NCBI RefSeq assembly: GCF_008973465.1
Contig: NZ_WBXN01000004.1
Span: forward strand, 4,876,501-4,940,500
Source: Streptomyces sp. SS1-1
GTDB lineage: Bacteria; Actinomycetota; Actinomycetes; Streptomycetales; Streptomycetaceae
DNA length: 64,000 bases
Reading direction: 5' to 3'
The notes below the pieces were generated by a model. The model ran no database searches, was not told the origin of the DNA, and worked only from the letters and a program-made list of their open reading frames with translations. The translations under genes were made by a program, and so were the position numbers. Positions 1 to 7,068 of this stretch are shown here, piece by piece. Each line of letters starts with the position of its first letter. Within the stretch, counting starts at the first letter, position 1.

Positions 1-408
1 GACGCGCTGTTGAAGGCAACCGCGGACCGGCTCGCCTACCACGTCGGCCGCTCCGGAGTGGCCGGGCGGCTCGGAGGCGATGAGTTCGCCGCCGTCCTGA
101 TTGACGACCACGGCACCGCCTCCGACCTGCTCGCCGTGCTGCATGGCGTGCTCGCCCGCCCGGTCGACGGCCAGGACCCGGACGTACACACCACGGTCTC
201 GCTCGGTTGGGTGCGCGCTGCGGACTTCCCCGGCGACGACCTGTCCGCTCTGCTGCGGCGGGCGGATGAGGCGATGTACGCGGCCAAGCAGGCACGCGTC
301 GGTACCCGCCGCGCCGGGTTGGGGCGACTGTTCGCCACGGTCACCGGGCGGCGCGCCGGCCGCGCCGGAGCCCGGACCGATGCTCTGGTCGTAGCGGTGG
401 CGGCCTGA
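1..408 (+). CDS. GGDEF-domain protein (diguanylate cyclase-like), 5' end outside window
   Basis: The reading frame is open from base 1, so only the C-terminal part is present. It contains GRLGGDEF, the A-site signature of diguanylate cyclases, which make cyclic di-GMP from two GTP, followed by a DEAMYAAK segment typical of the end of the domain. The RxxD inhibitory site normally found five residues before GGDEF reads GRSG here, so product inhibition is probably absent. A basic Ala/Arg/Gly-rich tail follows. The stop overlaps the next start by one base (TGATG), indicating translational coupling within the conjugative element. From memory, GGDEF genes of this kind occur upstream of traB in Streptomyces AICEs. 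Whether the enzyme is active cannot be judged because the N-terminus is missing. Confidence 0.85.
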   Translation, partial: DALLKATADRLAYHVGRSGVAGRLGGDEFAAVLIDDHGTASDLLAVLHGVLARPVDGQDPDVHTTVSLGWVRAADFPGDDLSALLRRADEAMYAAKQARVGTRRAGLGRLFATVTGRRAGRAGARTDALVVAVAA

Positions 409-791
409 TGTCCGCTTACAGCAAGTGCTTCGACCCGTCTGGTGACCGGTTCGGGGTCCCCACGTACCCGTGGCGATTTGCCCCGGACGGCTACGCCACT
501 CGCCGGCAGCTGCGTGCGGCCGGGCTGCGGCCGGGCGGGCAGCCGGTCGCAGCACAGGTGATGCGCCGTCACCGGGGCCGCAAGGCCGGGGTGCAGGTCG
601 CCTACCTCTACCGCGTCGACCGCGCGAAGCCGGTCCGGCCGATGACCTCCCGCAAGTGGGGTGCGCTCGCCCTGGCGATGCTCGCCCGCCGCACCTGCCC
701 CAAGTGCCGGATCACCTACAGCTACTGCATCCCGACCTCGCTCGGGATGTGCCTCCTCTGCACCTACCCCGAGGAACAGCGCGCTGCCTGA
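408..791 (+). CDS. RRQRL-motif zinc-binding protein of the integrative element
   Basis: A 127-residue basic protein whose ATG overlaps the GGDEF stop by one base. It contains RRQLRAAGLRPGG near residues 28 to 40, matching the RRQRL-type family recalled from Streptomyces integrative elements. It ends with CPKC and CLLC pairs, a likely four-cysteine zinc site. Its position between the GGDEF gene and traB is the usual one in such elements. No function is established. DNA binding is an inference from its basic character and zinc-finger-like cysteines. Confidence 0.75.
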   Translation: MSAYSKCFDPSGDRFGVPTYPWRFAPDGYATRRQLRAAGLRPGGQPVAAQVMRRHRGRKAGVQVAYLYRVDRAKPVRPMTSRKWGALALAMLARRTCPKCRITYSYCIPTSLGMCLLCTYPEEQRAA

Positions 792-872
792 CCCGCTCAG
801 TGCGGGGCCCGGTCCCAAACCGACCAAAGCAGCGGCCGGGCCCCGCATCCTCCCAGAGAGAAGGAACCCTCA

Positions 873-3128
873 GTGAAACACCCCGACGACGACAACGAAC
901 TCTTCAACCGGCTGGAAGCCGAGATGGCCGCTGACCCGGCGGGCGACGTGGTCGACCTGGACAAGGCCCGGTCGGCCCGCACCGAGTCGGCCGACCACAC
1001 GTCCGACGCGTCGCCCGACTCCGGGCCCGACCGGTCGGCCGACGCGAAGCCGACCGAGTCGGCCGACCCGAGCGAGGGGGAGTCGGGCGACTCCGGCCCG
1101 GCCCTGGTCGATCGTCCGGCTCCGACTCAGTCGGGCCCCGGTCTGATCGATCGCATCCGCGACTCCAAGCGGCTGGACGTCCTCCCGGCGTGGGTGAAGT
1201 CGGGCCCGGAGTTCGTCGACGCGATGCGGTGGCTGACCGGGCACGTCTGGCACACCATCGCCTTCCACGCGGTCCGCGTGCCGTTCCTGTACGTGCCCAA
1301 GCTCATCTGGCGCTCGCCGCGCGGCCTGGCCAACACCCTGACCCGGGTGGGCCGCTGGGCCGTCGACGCGGAGGGTGAGCCGCTGCGGCAGGCCGAGGCG
1401 CGCCGGGAGAACTCCGAGCTGTACCTGAAGCTCTCGCGGCAGCGCGACCGGCGGGTGCGGCTGCGGATGCTCCTCACCATCCTCGGTGCCCTGGCCGCCC
1501 TGGCCATGGGCCTGTTCCTGGTCTACGGCGCCGAGCCGCGCACGCAGGTCATCGCCGCCACGCTCACCGTGCTGACGCTGGGCTGGCTGGGCGCGCCGGC
1601 GGATGCGCCGCTGGCTACCCGCGCGGTCATCAAGACCGAGGTGCAGAAGCTGACCAGCGACATCGTGGTCAAGGCCATGGCGTCCATTGGCATCGGCCAG
1701 ATCGCCAGTGCCGTGGCCAAGGGCCAGGACGGCATCAAGTTCGTAGCCCCGATCACCCGCGAGGGCCCGGGCTGGCGCGCGGACATCGACCTGCCGCTCG
1801 GGGTGACCGTCGCCGACGTGGCCGACCGGCGCGCCCGACTCGCCTCCGGCCTGCGCCGCCCGCTCGGCTGCGTGTGGCCGGACGCCGACCCCAACGAGCA
1901 CGAGGGGCGGCTCATCCTGTGGGTCGGGGACCGGGACCTGTCCAAGACCGGACTCGTCAAGTGGCCGCTCGCCAACGCTCGCAAGCACGACATCTTCAAG
2001 CGGATCCCGTTCGGCATCGACCCGCGCGGCCGGGCTCAGTCGGTGCCGATGATCCAGCACAACATCCTGATCGGCTCGCTGCCCGGCCAGGGCAAGACCG
2101 CCTCCGTGCGCGTGCTGGCCTGCGGCGCCGCCATGGACCCGTCCGTCGAACTGTGGCTGCACGAGAACAAGGGAACCGGCGACCTGGACTCCCTCGAATG
2201 CGTCAGCCACCGGTTCGTCTCCGGCATCGACGACGACTCGATCAAGTACGCGGCCGACTCCCTGAAGCTGTTGCGCGAGGAGGTCATGCGCCGTGCGGCT
2301 GCGATCAAGAAGCTGCCGCGGGACCTGTGCCCGGACAAGCGCATCACTCGTGCCATCGCCGACAAGCGCTCGCTCAAGCTGTGGCCGCTCGTGGGCGTGT
2401 TCGACGAGTGCCAGAACCTGTTCGCGCACCCCAAGTACGGCAAACAGGCAGGTGACGACGCCGAGTTCATCATCAAGCTCGGTCGCGCCCTGGGCGTGAT
2501 CCTCGTCCTGGCCACGCAGCGCCCGGACAAGGACTCGCTCCCGACCGGTATCAGCGGCAACGTGTCCATTCGCTTTGCCCTCAAGGTCGCCGGGCAGGTC
2601 GAGAACGACATGATCCTCGGTACGTCCGCGTACAAGAACGGCGTACGCGCCACCTCGTTCCGCCCGGAGATCGACGCCGGTAACGGCTACCTCGCCGGCG
2701 CCACGGCGCTGCCGGTCGTGGTGCGCACCGCCTACCTGGACGACCACGCTACCCACGCCATCGCGCAGCGCGCCTACGCCCTGCGCAAGGCCGAGGGAAC
2801 CCTGTCCGGCCACGCGCTCGGAGAAGACCCCGAGGCCGTGACCGGCCCCTCGTACGACCTGCTCGCCGACGTCGCCGCGGTCGTGCCGCCGTCGGAAGAG
2901 CGGGTGTGGAACGAGCGGATCGCCGCCCGGCTCGCCGAGCTGCGGCCGGAGGTCTACGGCGGCTGGAAGGGCGAGAACGTCACCAGCGCGCTCAAGCCGC
3001 ACGGCATCAAGACCCGCGACGTGGCCGGGACCACCGACGACGGCACCCGCACCACCCGCCGCGGCATCGTCCGCGCCGACCTCACGAAGGCGATTGCGGA
3101 GCGTGACGAAAAGCGGGGCGCCGCCTAG
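873..3128 (+). CDS. traB: TraB-like FtsK/SpoIIIE conjugative DNA translocase
   Basis: A 751-residue hexameric ATPase-type pump of the kind that moves double-stranded plasmid DNA between Streptomyces hyphae. The GTG start follows AGAGAAGGA. The first 90 residues are acidic and low-complexity (repeated ESAD/SGPD). Two hydrophobic segments lie near residues 196 to 218 and 226 to 244. The Walker A motif GSLPGQGKT is at 401 to 409, and the Walker B region VGVFDEC is near 507 to 513. The C-terminal part looks like a winged-helix DNA-recognition domain (roughly residues 680 to 740, KGENVTSALKPHGI), as in TraB of pSVH1. The candidate clt repeats start just after the stop, as expected for the DNA target of TraB. 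Confidence 0.9.
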   Translation: MKHPDDDNELFNRLEAEMAADPAGDVVDLDKARSARTESADHTSDASPDSGPDRSADAKPTESADPSEGESGDSGPALVDRPAPTQSGPGLIDRIRDSKRLDVLPAWVKSGPEFVDAMRWLTGHVWHTIAFHAVRVPFLYVPKLIWRSPRGLANTLTRVGRWAVDAEGEPLRQAEARRENSELYLKLSRQRDRRVRLRMLLTILGALAALAMGLFLVYGAEPRTQVIAATLTVLTLGWLGAPADAPLATRAVIKTEVQKLTSDIVVKAMASIGIGQIASAVAKGQDGIKFVAPITREGPGWRADIDLPLGVTVADVADRRARLASGLRRPLGCVWPDADPNEHEGRLILWVGDRDLSKTGLVKWPLANARKHDIFKRIPFGIDPRGRAQSVPMIQHNILIGSLPGQGKTASVRVLACGAAMDPSVELWLHENKGTGDLDSLECVSHRFVSGIDDDSIKYAADSLKLLREEVMRRAAAIKKLPRDLCPDKRITRAIADKRSLKLWPLVGVFDECQNLFAHPKYGKQAGDDAEFIIKLGRALGVILVLATQRPDKDSLPTGISGNVSIRFALKVAGQVENDMILGTSAYKNGVRATSFRPEIDAGNGYLAGATALPVVVRTAYLDDHATHAIAQRAYALRKAEGTLSGHALGEDPEAVTGPSYDLLADVAAVVPPSEERVWNERIAARLAELRPEVYGGWKGENVTSALKPHGIKTRDVAGTTDDGTRTTRRGIVRADLTKAIAERDEKRGAA

Positions 3129-3136
3129 CCCTGGAC

Positions 3137-3226
3137 GGTGCTACCGGTAGCACGTCGCCCTGCTACCGGTAGCACCCCCGCTAGCACCTCGAACAGTTCC
3201 TGATCTGCAATCTAGCGCATAGCACC
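3137..3226. repeat. Candidate clt transfer locus or operator: palindromes and TAGCAC repeats
   Basis: Directly after traB lie two identical 14-base palindromes, TGCTACCGGTAGCA, at 3139-3152 and 3161-3174. They start 22 bases apart, about two helical turns. Two further TAGCACC copies lie at 3182-3188 and 3220-3226. In pSN22, pSVH1 and related plasmids, clt lies near traB and carries short TraB-binding repeats, so this is the obvious clt candidate. An operator for an element-encoded repressor is the alternative. Confidence 0.5.
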
Positions 3227-3267
3227 CCACCTGCGAAAACCCCGAAAACCGCCTGGAAGGGCCTCTC

Positions 3268-3519
3268 GTGACTCCCATCGCCCTTGCTATCGCCTGCCTG
3301 TTCGTCATCACGCTCGGTTACGTCGGAGTGTGTGCGGCCAGCCCGTTCGGCACCTGCCGCAAGTGCAACGGCTTCGGCTTCGCCATGGAAACCGACCGCA
3401 AGGGACGGCCCAAGCGCGGCAAGAGCTGCCGCCGCTGCAGGGCCACAGGCAAGCGCATACGCGCCGGCCGCTGGCTCTTCAACCGAGCCCAGCGGATCTA
3501 CCGCGAAGGCACCCACTGA
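3268..3519 (+). CDS. Small membrane protein with two CxxC pairs (spread-type gene)
   Basis: An 83-residue protein with a GTG start after GGAAGGG. Residues 3 to 22 are a hydrophobic segment (IALAIACLFVITLGYVGV). Next come CRKCNGFG and CRRCRATG, a DnaJ-like CxxCxGxG zinc arrangement, then a basic tail. It is the first gene after the candidate clt and reads in the same direction as traB and the spd-type genes, so a role in intramycelial spread is inferred from position. I do not recognise a named family. Confidence 0.7.
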   Translation: MTPIALAIACLFVITLGYVGVCAASPFGTCRKCNGFGFAMETDRKGRPKRGKSCRRCRATGKRIRAGRWLFNRAQRIYREGTH

Positions 3520-3554
3520 CCACCCGCCCACCCCGCCAAAGGGAGGTTCCGCCC

Positions 3555-3743
3555 GTGGCCGTCACCGTCTCGCTCGTGGCCCTGTTCGGACTCGTCCTGT
3601 TCTTCCTGCTGCGCTCCAAGTCCCTCGGCTATGGCGCCGCGTTCACCGCCGCCGGGTTCGGTTTCTTCCTCGCCTCCACCGGCGCCGCCGGGCCCATCAA
3701 CCAGCTCGCCGTCGCCGTCATCGACGCCATCCAGCACGTGTGA
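3555..3743 (+). CDS. Spd-like small membrane protein
   Basis: A 62-residue protein with a GTG start after AAAGGGAGG. It is almost entirely hydrophobic, with two probable membrane segments (about residues 2 to 18 and 26 to 45) separated by RSKSLGYG. Small hydrophobic Spd proteins cooperate with TraB in spreading transferred plasmid DNA through septa of the recipient mycelium. This gene sits in the expected place between traB and the replication genes. The next GTG begins 11 bases after its stop, consistent with one transcription unit. Confidence 0.7.
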   Translation: MAVTVSLVALFGLVLFFLLRSKSLGYGAAFTAAGFGFFLASTGAAGPINQLAVAVIDAIQHV

Positions 3744-3754
3744 GGAGTACCGCT

Positions 3755-4204
3755 GTGAACGAACCGCCCCTGCCCGCCCTCGCGCACGACGTGTCCACCG
3801 AGCCGTACGCGCCTGCCCCGGCCGCGGTCGAACTGGCCGCCGAGCGCGGGCCGGTGGTGTGGGTGCCCGACGCCTACGGGCGCATGGTCCCCATGCCCAA
3901 GCACCTCGCCCCGCCCCCGATGGCCCGCCCCGAGCCGCGCGACCTCACCCCGCTGCCCCTGCTGGACCCCCTCGCCCAGCGCTTCATAGGCGCCGGCATC
4001 GGCGGCGGCGCCCTGGCGGCCGGCGTCGGCTACGGCATCGGCGAGGCCGTCCACGCGCTCGCCGGACTCGGCTCCGGCGCCCTGCTCTGGATCGCGCTCG
4101 CCGGGCTCGCCTGACGCGCCCCCGCCCGCGCCGTCGCCGGCGCCCGCGGCAGCACCGTCACCATCCGCAAGGCCGTCATCAAGCGCAGCCACTTCCACGG
4201 CTGA
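3755..4204 (+). pseudogene. Spd-like membrane protein interrupted by an in-frame TGA
   Basis: A GTG start after GAGGAG opens a frame of 119 codons ending at TGA 4112-4114. Its N-terminal half is proline-rich and contains VVWVPDAYGRMVPMP. Two glycine/alanine-rich membrane segments follow near residues 71 to 119. After the TGA the same frame stays open for 29 codons, every one ending in G or C, reads ...IRKAVIKRSHFHG, and stops at 4202-4204. That stop lies 19 bases before the next gene, whereas the first stop leaves 109 bases. I read this as one protein of about 149 residues split by a nonsense codon. The shortened 119-residue form may still be made. Sequencing error or readthrough cannot be excluded. 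Confidence 0.6.
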
Positions 4205-4223
4205 CCACCCCGAGAGGAGAGAC

Positions 4224-4733
4224 GTGTTCGAGATCCGCATCATCTGCGACCCGGTCGACACCGGCCGGATCGCCGCCGCACTCAGCGGCGCGTTCGCCGC
4301 CGGCGCCGTCCGCACCTACCCCACCCGCGGCGGCGAGCGCACCCGCCTGTACGTCACCGCCGACCACCGCCCCGAGCCCGGACCGTGGCCCACGCCGGAC
4401 GAGGCGTACGCGCTCGCCCCGAGCATCATCCGCGAGATCGGATGGACCGCCCAGACGGCCGCCGACAAGCCGTTCGGCGAGCACCTGGGGCGGGAGTTCT
4501 GGCTGCGCAAAGCCGCGCTGCTGGACCGCATCGCGCTGCGTGCCGAGGAGGACGGCACGCCGGGTGACGCCGGCGAGGTGGCCACGGAAGCCGCCCGCCG
4601 GCTCATCGAGCACGACCGGGACGGCGAGGGCGACTACCACGGCGCCCCGTACTGGCCGGAGCACCCGGCCACCGCCGCCGACCCGCGCGGCTACGTCCGC
4701 CAGGAATACGCCCACTGGACCAAGAACCAGTAG
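4224..4733 (+). CDS. Conserved element protein of unknown function
   Basis: A 169-residue protein, GTG start after GAGAGGAGAGAC. The N-terminus (MFEIRIICDPVDTGRIAAAL) and a following Arg/Thr-rich strand suggest a small alpha/beta fold. The rest is charged and helical, with no membrane segment. It lies between the spread genes and the replication genes of the element. I do not recognise a family and assign no function. Codon use is normal for the chromosome. Confidence 0.7.
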   Translation: MFEIRIICDPVDTGRIAAALSGAFAAGAVRTYPTRGGERTRLYVTADHRPEPGPWPTPDEAYALAPSIIREIGWTAQTAADKPFGEHLGREFWLRKAALLDRIALRAEEDGTPGDAGEVATEAARRLIEHDRDGEGDYHGAPYWPEHPATAADPRGYVRQEYAHWTKNQ

Positions 4734-4738
4734 CAACG

Positions 4739-4781
4739 CCGCGGCGGCGGGACTCCCCAGCAAGGTCGCCCGCCGCCGCGG
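4739..4781. other. 13-bp perfect hairpin upstream of the primase gene
   Basis: CCGCGGCGGCGGG (4739-4751) and CCCGCCGCCGCGG (4769-4781) form a perfect 13-bp stem with a 17-base loop. It lies in the 90-base gap before the Prim-Pol gene. There is no T-tract. It could attenuate transcription into the replication genes or be part of a replication origin. Confidence 0.55.
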
Positions 4782-4823
4782 TTCTCCCTGCCCATCCGCA
4801 GACAGAACAGGAGAACCCTCAGC

Positions 4824-5723
4824 ATGCCGCACCTGGACGGCTCTGCCCAGCTCACCGCCGCGCTTGACGCAGCGTCGCGCGACTGGCGCGTCTTCCCTCT
4901 GATCCCTGGTGACAAGCGCCCGGCCGTCTCCGACTGGGAGACCCGCGCCACCACCGACCCGGACCGCATCACCCGCGCGTGGTCCGTCGCCGCCTTCAAC
5001 GTCGGCATCGCCACCGGCCCGTCCGGCCTGGTCGTCATCGACCTGGACAAGCCCAAGCACCCCGGCGACACCCCGCCGGCCGCTTGGGCCGAGCATGGCG
5101 TCACCGACGGCGCCGACGTGCTCACCGTGCTCTGCGAACGCCACGGCCAGCCCTTCCCCGCCGACACCTACACGGTGCGCACGTGGAGCGGCGGCACCCA
5201 CCTGTACTTCCTCGCGCCCGAGGGCGAGCCCCTGCGCAACACCGCCGGGGACAGCGCCCGTGGGCTGGGCTGGAAAGTCGACACCCGCGCGTGGGGCGGA
5301 CTCGTGGTCGGCGCGGGCAGCACCTTCGCCGGACACCCGTACGAGGTCACCCACCACGGCCCCGTAGCGCCCCTGCCGGGCTGGCTCGCCGAACTCCTGC
5401 GCCCGGCCCCGTTGCCCCCACAGACACCCGTCACGGTCGCCCTCACCGGCCACGGACGGCGCACCGCCTTCCTCCGCTCCGCGATCAACGGGGAGGTGCA
5501 GCGGGTCACCGGCTCCGGCCCGCACGAGCACAACAACAGCCTCTACATCGCCGCGGTCGCCCTTGGACAGCTCGTTGCCGGAGGCGAGTTGAGCGAAGTC
5601 GACGTCACCGGCTGGCTCCTTACGGCCGCGCTCCAAGTCGGCCAGGGCGAGCGTGAGGCACGGCGGACCATCGCCTCCGGCCTGCGTGCCGGAGCACGTC
5701 GTCCCCGGACGGTCGCCGCATGA
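4824..5723 (+). CDS. Bifunctional DNA primase/polymerase (Prim-Pol) of the element
   Basis: A 299-residue protein with the archaeo-eukaryotic primase fold as found in plasmid Prim-Pol proteins. Visible motifs are GLVVIDLDKP near residues 68 to 77, where the DxD aspartates (about 73 and 75) would bind metal, and SGGTHLYF near 122 to 129, with the conserved histidine at 126. A C-terminal helical region follows, presumably a primase C-terminal domain. The ATG follows AGGAG. The last codons overlap the next gene (ATGA), coupling primase to helicase. It would prime or copy the excised circular form. A subset of AICEs uses this type of replication protein instead of the rolling-circle RepSA of pSAM2. 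Confidence 0.88.
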   Translation: MPHLDGSAQLTAALDAASRDWRVFPLIPGDKRPAVSDWETRATTDPDRITRAWSVAAFNVGIATGPSGLVVIDLDKPKHPGDTPPAAWAEHGVTDGADVLTVLCERHGQPFPADTYTVRTWSGGTHLYFLAPEGEPLRNTAGDSARGLGWKVDTRAWGGLVVGAGSTFAGHPYEVTHHGPVAPLPGWLAELLRPAPLPPQTPVTVALTGHGRRTAFLRSAINGEVQRVTGSGPHEHNNSLYIAAVALGQLVAGGELSEVDVTGWLLTAALQVGQGEREARRTIASGLRAGARRPRTVAA

Positions 5724-6877
5724 GCGCCAACCCCATCCCGCCCCTGCACCTGTACTCCGTGCCCAGCGACCCCGAGACGGCCCCTATCGCGCCGCCAAAG
5801 CGGGAGCGCCCCCGGACCGCATGGACGGCCGATCAGCTCATGGCCGCACACTTCCCCGAGCCGAAATGGGCCGTGCCCGGCATCCTCGCCGAGGGCGTCA
5901 ACGTGCTCGCCGGACCGCCCAAGGTCGGCAAGTCCTGGCTCTCCCTCGGACTGGGGCTGTCGGTCGCGGCCGGCGGCAAGGCGTTCGACTCCGTGCCCGT
6001 CAAGGGCGGGCCGGTGCTCTACCTCGCCCTGGAAGACACCCCGCGCCGTCTCCAGACCCGCATGGGCAAGCTGCTCGGGGGCCAGCCCGCGCCCGCCGGT
6101 CTGACCCTGGTCACCGAATGCCCGCCCTTCCCGCAGGGCGGGACCGAGGCCATCGCCCAGTGGCTGGAGCGCAACCCCGACGCGCGCATGGTCGTCATCG
6201 ACGTGTTCGCCAAGATGCGCGGACAGGCCCCGGCCGGGGTGTCGGCGTACGACGCGGACTATGTCGCCGTCGGCTACGCCAAGCGGCTCGCCGACCACTA
6301 CGGCGTGGCCGTCGTCCTCGTGCACCACGTCCGCAAGGCAGGCTCCGAAGACTTCCTGACCGAGGTCTCCGGCACCAACGGCATCGCCGGAGCCGCGGAC
6401 GCCACGCTCGTGCTGAAGCGGGCGCGTGGGCAGGCGGACGGCATCCTGCACGTCACCGGCCGCGACGTGGACGAAGCCGAGTACGCCCTCAGCTTCCAAC
6501 CCGCCTCCGGCGCCTGGCACCTGTTGGACGGCCTGGTCTCCGACCACACCGTCAGCGACACCCGCGCCACGATCCTGCGGTACGTCCGCGCCCACCCCGG
6601 CGCCAAGCCGAAGGACATGGCGGGCGAGCTGCCGCACGTCGACATCGACACGATCCGCCGCACCTGCAACCGCATGGCCGACGCCGGACAGCTCACCAAG
6701 GACGCCGGCGGCCGGTACTACCCGGACACCGAAACCCGGACGCAGGGCGCCCAAGAGGTGTCCGCACTGTCCGGCTGTCCGGTTGTCCCGTCTGACCAGC
6801 ACGAACACCCCGGACAGTCGGAATTGGAGCTGTCCGACCTGTCCGGTGCGGACGAAGCCGAAGGGATGGCGAAATGA
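5720..6877 (+). CDS. RepA-like AAA_25 replicative helicase ATPase
   Basis: A 385-residue RecA-fold ATPase related to plasmid RSF1010 RepA helicases. The Walker A motif GPPKVGKS is at residues 65 to 72, LYLALED lies near 97, and the Walker B motif MVVIDVF is at 157 to 163. HHVRKAGS matches the sensor region that follows in this family. The C-terminal 100 residues look like a winged helix (residues about 280 to 330) and a polar tail. Its start overlaps the Prim-Pol stop and its stop overlaps the xis start, so the replication and excision genes form one coupled unit. It probably unwinds the excised element during replication. Confidence 0.85.
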   Translation: MSANPIPPLHLYSVPSDPETAPIAPPKRERPRTAWTADQLMAAHFPEPKWAVPGILAEGVNVLAGPPKVGKSWLSLGLGLSVAAGGKAFDSVPVKGGPVLYLALEDTPRRLQTRMGKLLGGQPAPAGLTLVTECPPFPQGGTEAIAQWLERNPDARMVVIDVFAKMRGQAPAGVSAYDADYVAVGYAKRLADHYGVAVVLVHHVRKAGSEDFLTEVSGTNGIAGAADATLVLKRARGQADGILHVTGRDVDEAEYALSFQPASGAWHLLDGLVSDHTVSDTRATILRYVRAHPGAKPKDMAGELPHVDIDTIRRTCNRMADAGQLTKDAGGRYYPDTETRTQGAQEVSALSGCPVVPSDQHEHPGQSELELSDLSGADEAEGMAK

Positions 6878-7068
6878 GCGCCCGTACGCGGGACGAGAAG
6901 ATGACCGTCAAGGAGGTCATCGCTGATCTGAAGGTCGCTCCGTCGACCTTCTACCGGTGGCGCCAGCTCGGGAAGGGGCCCCGCGCGATCAAGCTCCCGA
7001 ACGGCGACGTGCGGATCCGGCGGTCGGAGTACGAGCGTTGGCTTGCGGAGCGGGAGGACGCTGCGTGA
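6874..7068 (+). CDS. xis: Excisionase (MerR/HTH_17-type DNA-binding protein)
   Basis: A 64-residue basic winged-helix protein: MTVKEVIADLKVAPSTFYRW is the helix-turn-helix and GDVRIRRSEYERWL the wing and final helix. This is the usual form of Xis in Streptomyces integrative elements, where it directs the integrase towards excision. ATGA overlaps at both ends link it to the helicase and to the integrase. Coupled synthesis with int fits joint control of excision. Confidence 0.88.
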   Translation: MSARTRDEKMTVKEVIADLKVAPSTFYRWRQLGKGPRAIKLPNGDVRIRRSEYERWLAEREDAA

